This document shows positions 14,935 through 16,916 of a DNA stretch of 16,916 nucleotides, piece after piece. The position numbers and the translations under genes are program-made. The notes beneath the pieces were generated by a model. It searched no databases. It was not told where the DNA came from and saw only the letters and a program-made list of their open reading frames with translations. The stretch's first letter is position 1, and each line of letters opens with the position of its first letter. This DNA comes from an uncultured Lachnospiraceae bacterium (GTDB taxonomy: Bacteria > Bacillota > Clostridia > Lachnospirales > Lachnospiraceae), in the NCBI GenBank assembly GCA_910578715.1, contig CAJTRL010000074.1:1-16916 (forward strand), read 5' to 3'.

Positions 14935-16152
14935 TCAAATCATTTTCAATAATTTATTTTTTTCAGCATCAAATTCATCATCACTTAACAAACCGGCTTC
15001 TTTCATAATTTTTAACTTTTCCACTTTCTTTTTAAAATCGGTTATGGAATCGGAGCCTTGTTTATCTTCTAATTGTTGATGCGCCGTTTCGGATGGGGCT
15101 TGTAATAATGCTCTTTCTCCTAACGATTTAGCTGCTTGACTGACTGCCGCCTTTTTTTCCAGTTCTAATACAATAGTATATTTTTTCTCTGGAAGATGTG
15201 TCTGAAGGAAATTGTATATATCGTTGGGCAGTTCAATATCTATATATTGTTTTTTGATATCAGAGTAAAAATTCAGCATTACATTTCGTGAATCAATCTG
15301 TTTGGTGTCAGAATCAATTGAAAAGTTTGTTTGAATATTTTCTGATTGTGAAGGTTTATAGGATAATAGCGCTCCTGCAGCCATTCCCATCATTCCAAAA
15401 AGAAGGCCGCCGCCCGCAGTTGCAAGTTTTGAAAAATTTCCGGCGGTTACGCTTCCGCCATAACTTGAATAATTACCATGAATCTCGGATACATAATGGA
15501 TATTACCCGCTTTTTCATAATAGTGAATTTTATCAAAAGGGATAACGCCGTTATGTTCTTCTTTGGCGTCACCATCAATTTTTAAAAAATGAAGTGATTT
15601 GTTTTCATCGATATATATTAAGGCAATTTTATTTTTATCTTTGTATAATTCATATTGTGGAGTAGAATTTTTAATATGAAAGTTGAAGCAGTCAAGATAA
15701 AATTTTGCAGATTCCGCTTCTTTATATTCGCGTTGTGCTTTCTCATGTTCTTCTCTTTGTTGTTGGAGCAGAATTGTTTGAAGTTCTTTTTCATGAATCT
15801 CTTTCTGAATATCAGATAATAAATGAACCCATTTGGCGGGTTCTGTTATTGCTGGCAAAAATATTTTGGATTTGTTTTTATCCGTGGTAATAGAGTCGCC
15901 AGCGTATTCGATGGAAATTCCTGTAATTCCATCAATAGTCTCGTTATAAATATTGCGAATTTGAAGAAACGGGATAGAATATAAATCGCTTTCGGCAGCC
16001 AAATCTGTTCCAATGAAAGCAAATCCGGAGCCCTCAATATGGGAAGGATATACATATAACTTGACAGGAAATTTTTTACCTAATAACCCTTTTTTATATT
16101 CCCCGCTATAATAATCCACTATTTGTTCAAAACGCTCTTTTTCTGGTATCAT
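14935..16152 (-). CDS. PH-like / SHOCT-domain protein
   Basis: The product has 405 residues. The last 30, EKLKIMKEAGLLSDDEFDAEKN and onward, are a typical SHOCT (short C-terminal) domain. Residues about 25-120 (KLYVYPSHIEGSGFAFIG onward) look like a GRAM/PH-like beta domain, and residues about 170-220 suggest a second one. Residues 120-150 are a Gln/Glu-rich coiled coil. Residues about 240-265 are Gly- and Met-rich and hydrophobic (ATAGGGLLFGMMGMAAGALL), like a glycine zipper that may insert in or bend a membrane. The ATG at 16152 has a modest GGGA site six bases upstream. SHOCT proteins are linked to oligomerisation and membrane functions. This gene lies exactly between the two halves of a broken rpn, with its own promoter, and precedes the RpnS-like gene. 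Confidence 0.75.
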   Translation of the reverse strand: MIPEKERFEQIVDYYSGEYKKGLLGKKFPVKLYVYPSHIEGSGFAFIGTDLAAESDLYSIPFLQIRNIYNETIDGITGISIEYAGDSITTDKNKSKIFLPAITEPAKWVHLLSDIQKEIHEKELQTILLQQQREEHEKAQREYKEAESAKFYLDCFNFHIKNSTPQYELYKDKNKIALIYIDENKSLHFLKIDGDAKEEHNGVIPFDKIHYYEKAGNIHYVSEIHGNYSSYGGSVTAGNFSKLATAGGGLLFGMMGMAAGALLSYKPSQSENIQTNFSIDSDTKQIDSRNVMLNFYSDIKKQYIDIELPNDIYNFLQTHLPEKKYTIVLELEKKAAVSQAAKSLGERALLQAPSETAHQQLEDKQGSDSITDFKKKVEKLKIMKEAGLLSDDEFDAEKNKLLKMI

Positions 16153-16231
16153 TGATTATCCCATTTGCTATTTTGTATTCTAAAATTATAAATAGCAATC
16201 CCTTTCATGAATTGTAAAACTAACTATATAA

Positions 16232-16260
16232 ATTATAAATAGTTTAACAGAATTTGTCCA
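16232..16260 (-). promoter_or_regulatory. Sigma-A-like promoter of the SHOCT/RpnS-like operon
   Basis: On the minus strand TGGACA (16260-16255), 17 bases, then TATAAT (16237-16232), one mismatch in total. Transcription would start near 16225, about 70 bases before the SHOCT-gene ATG. It lies just past the end of recognisable rpn sequence, so it probably came with the SHOCT gene. Confidence 0.7.
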
Positions 16261-16281
16261 TGAAAACATGTATGACCTCCA

Positions 16282-16536
16282 TGACTTTGCAGAAAAAATA
16301 TACTGGTTCGTGCGCTCGAAGTAATCATGATAGGTCTGCGCGAGATACAGTAAAGCCCTGACAATGATATTTTCCGTCCACAGCGACTGCGCTTTCAAAA
16401 GAATCACAAATCCGTCCCAGGAAAGGAAGTCTGGGTCATTATAAATGCCGTCCGTCAGAACATTTACATTGTCCTTTATGTTGTATTTGGCGATGATTTC
16501 CTTTTTGGGAAGTAACCGTCCGGTATCACCCGGCAT
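16282..16536 (-). pseudogene. Broken second rpn copy, N-terminal part
   Basis: The ATG at 16536 and its GAGGTAGT leader match the intact rpn, and the protein aligns with its residues 1 to about 182 with two deletions. About 36 residues are missing after residue 22. A further 62 residues are missing between NQ at 113-114 and NQ at 175-176. The catalytic motif reads ILLKAQS, so E84 is changed to Lys and nuclease activity should be lost. After 16282 the match stops, and the frame runs on only by chance to 16186. The missing 3' part reappears at 14917-14714 on the far side of the SHOCT gene. Confidence 0.85.
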
Positions 16537-16578
16537 GTATACTACCTCATTTCTGAAAAAGTCTGAACTATCATATAG

Positions 16579-16642
16579 AGTTCACCTTTTATTCTGTCAA
16601 GTTCTGCAAACGTTTCTTTGCGTAACAGTAGGTTATTTTGCA
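16579..16642 (-). pseudogene. Tape-measure gene fragment
   Basis: About 64 bases match the tape-measure gene at 8226-8289, same orientation, at roughly 80% identity (ccttttattctgtcaa and gcgtaacag are shared). It lies about 20 bases upstream of the end of the broken rpn leader. Together with 14431-14529 it is collinear with the tape-measure gene. Confidence 0.7.
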
Positions 16643-16683
16643 TCTAAACAATATAAAAATCCTCCAAACGTTGTTCAAATGTT

Positions 16684-16712
16684 ATGACTATCCTGTTATG
16701 ATGTGTTATACT
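16684..16712 (+). promoter_or_regulatory. Possible promoter for the right-edge gene
   Basis: ATGACT (16684-16689), 17 bases, then TATACT (16707-16712) with the TGn extension at 16704. The 5' leader would be near 120 bases. A second TATAAT at 16738-16743 lacks a -35. The surrounding 16645-16836 is AT-rich with no gene. Confidence 0.4.
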
Positions 16713-16836
16713 TATAAAAATATATACTATATAGATGTATAATTAAAACAATATACGAAGTACATAACGTAGAGTTATGCGTATTTAATGCGAGTTGCAC
16801 ATATTTATATTAGTCAATGAAGGAGTGTACATATAG

Positions 16837-16916
16837 TTGAAGAAAATGATTGCCAAAAGTTCTGTTATACTATCAATAATATTGATTATTTTATCAATAT
16901 GCGGAATGTCTAGATC
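16837..16916 (+). CDS. Start of a secreted or membrane protein gene (partial)
   Basis: An AAGGAG at 16820-16825 precedes a TTG start by 11 bases. The visible 26 codons read a basic N-terminus (KKMIAKSS) followed by VILSIILIILSICGMSRS, a signal-peptide-like hydrophobic core. A Cys follows LSI, which is close to but not a canonical lipobox. An ATG at 16846 is in frame, but too far from the ribosome binding site to be preferred. The gene continues beyond the window and its function cannot be told. Confidence 0.55.
   Translation, partial: MKKMIAKSSVILSIILIILSICGMSR

Noticed and set aside
14714..14938. TTG at 14938 as the start of the small RpnS-like gene
   Set aside because: The AAGGA site lies at 14926-14930, inside the frame started by that TTG and eight bases before ATG 14917, so the ATG is the better start.
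1..16916. Search for tRNA, rRNA and CRISPR arrays
   Set aside because: No cloverleaf-like sequence, rRNA motif or regularly spaced repeat array was seen. The repeats present are two-copy and explained above.

Overview
The window reads as a degraded, rearranged prophage tail region from a low-to-mid-GC Firmicute. Lachnospiraceae or a related gut Clostridia is my best guess. It rests on AGGAGG-type ribosome binding sites, sigma-A-like promoters, the style of the tape-measure, tail-tip and Rpn proteins, and a mix of GC-richer phage genes with AT-rich islands. No tRNA, rRNA or CRISPR array is visible.

Left part (1-5855), almost all minus strand. Transcription runs right to left through the distal tail genes: a small OB-fold-like protein (5749-5492), an FN3/lectin-like tail protein (5468-4251), a distal-tail-like protein (4246-3320), a tail hub-like protein (3320-1551), and a tail fibre (1507-557). 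The start of one more gene lies at the left edge. The last 86 codons of the fibre lie inside a 719-bp segment bounded by a perfect 25-bp inverted repeat. The other strand of that segment carries a second, unrelated tip that would be read in frame if the segment flipped. This looks like a phase-variable receptor-binding tip. A remnant of a possible third tip is packed between the two.

Middle (5856-13096). A tape-measure gene lies in two pieces. The N-terminal piece (13084 to about 12000) is separated from the large C-terminal piece (10757-5856) by about 1.2 kb. That interval holds a plus-strand membrane-anchored protein gene with its own promoter, a 24-nt direct repeat, and a stretch rich in strong hairpins. 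The C-terminal piece is itself mosaic: its first roughly 540 codons are AT-rich, the rest GC-rich.

Right part (13100-16640). This is an Rpn (PD-(D/E)XK-like nuclease) neighbourhood. An intact rpn gene with its own promoter and terminator contains a strong in-gene ribosome binding site and start. These could make an 80-aa C-terminal protein like the RpnS antitoxins. A second rpn copy is broken. Its N-terminal part has two deletions and a lost catalytic Glu, while its C-terminal 67 codons survive as a stand-alone gene. That small gene follows a PH-like/SHOCT-domain gene in what looks like a two-gene operon with its own promoter and terminator. The two rpn 3' ends share a 178-bp repeat with about 95% identity. 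Collinear scraps of tape-measure sequence flank the broken copy, so the cassette probably once sat inside a tape-measure gene.

At the right edge a plus-strand gene for a secreted or membrane protein begins.
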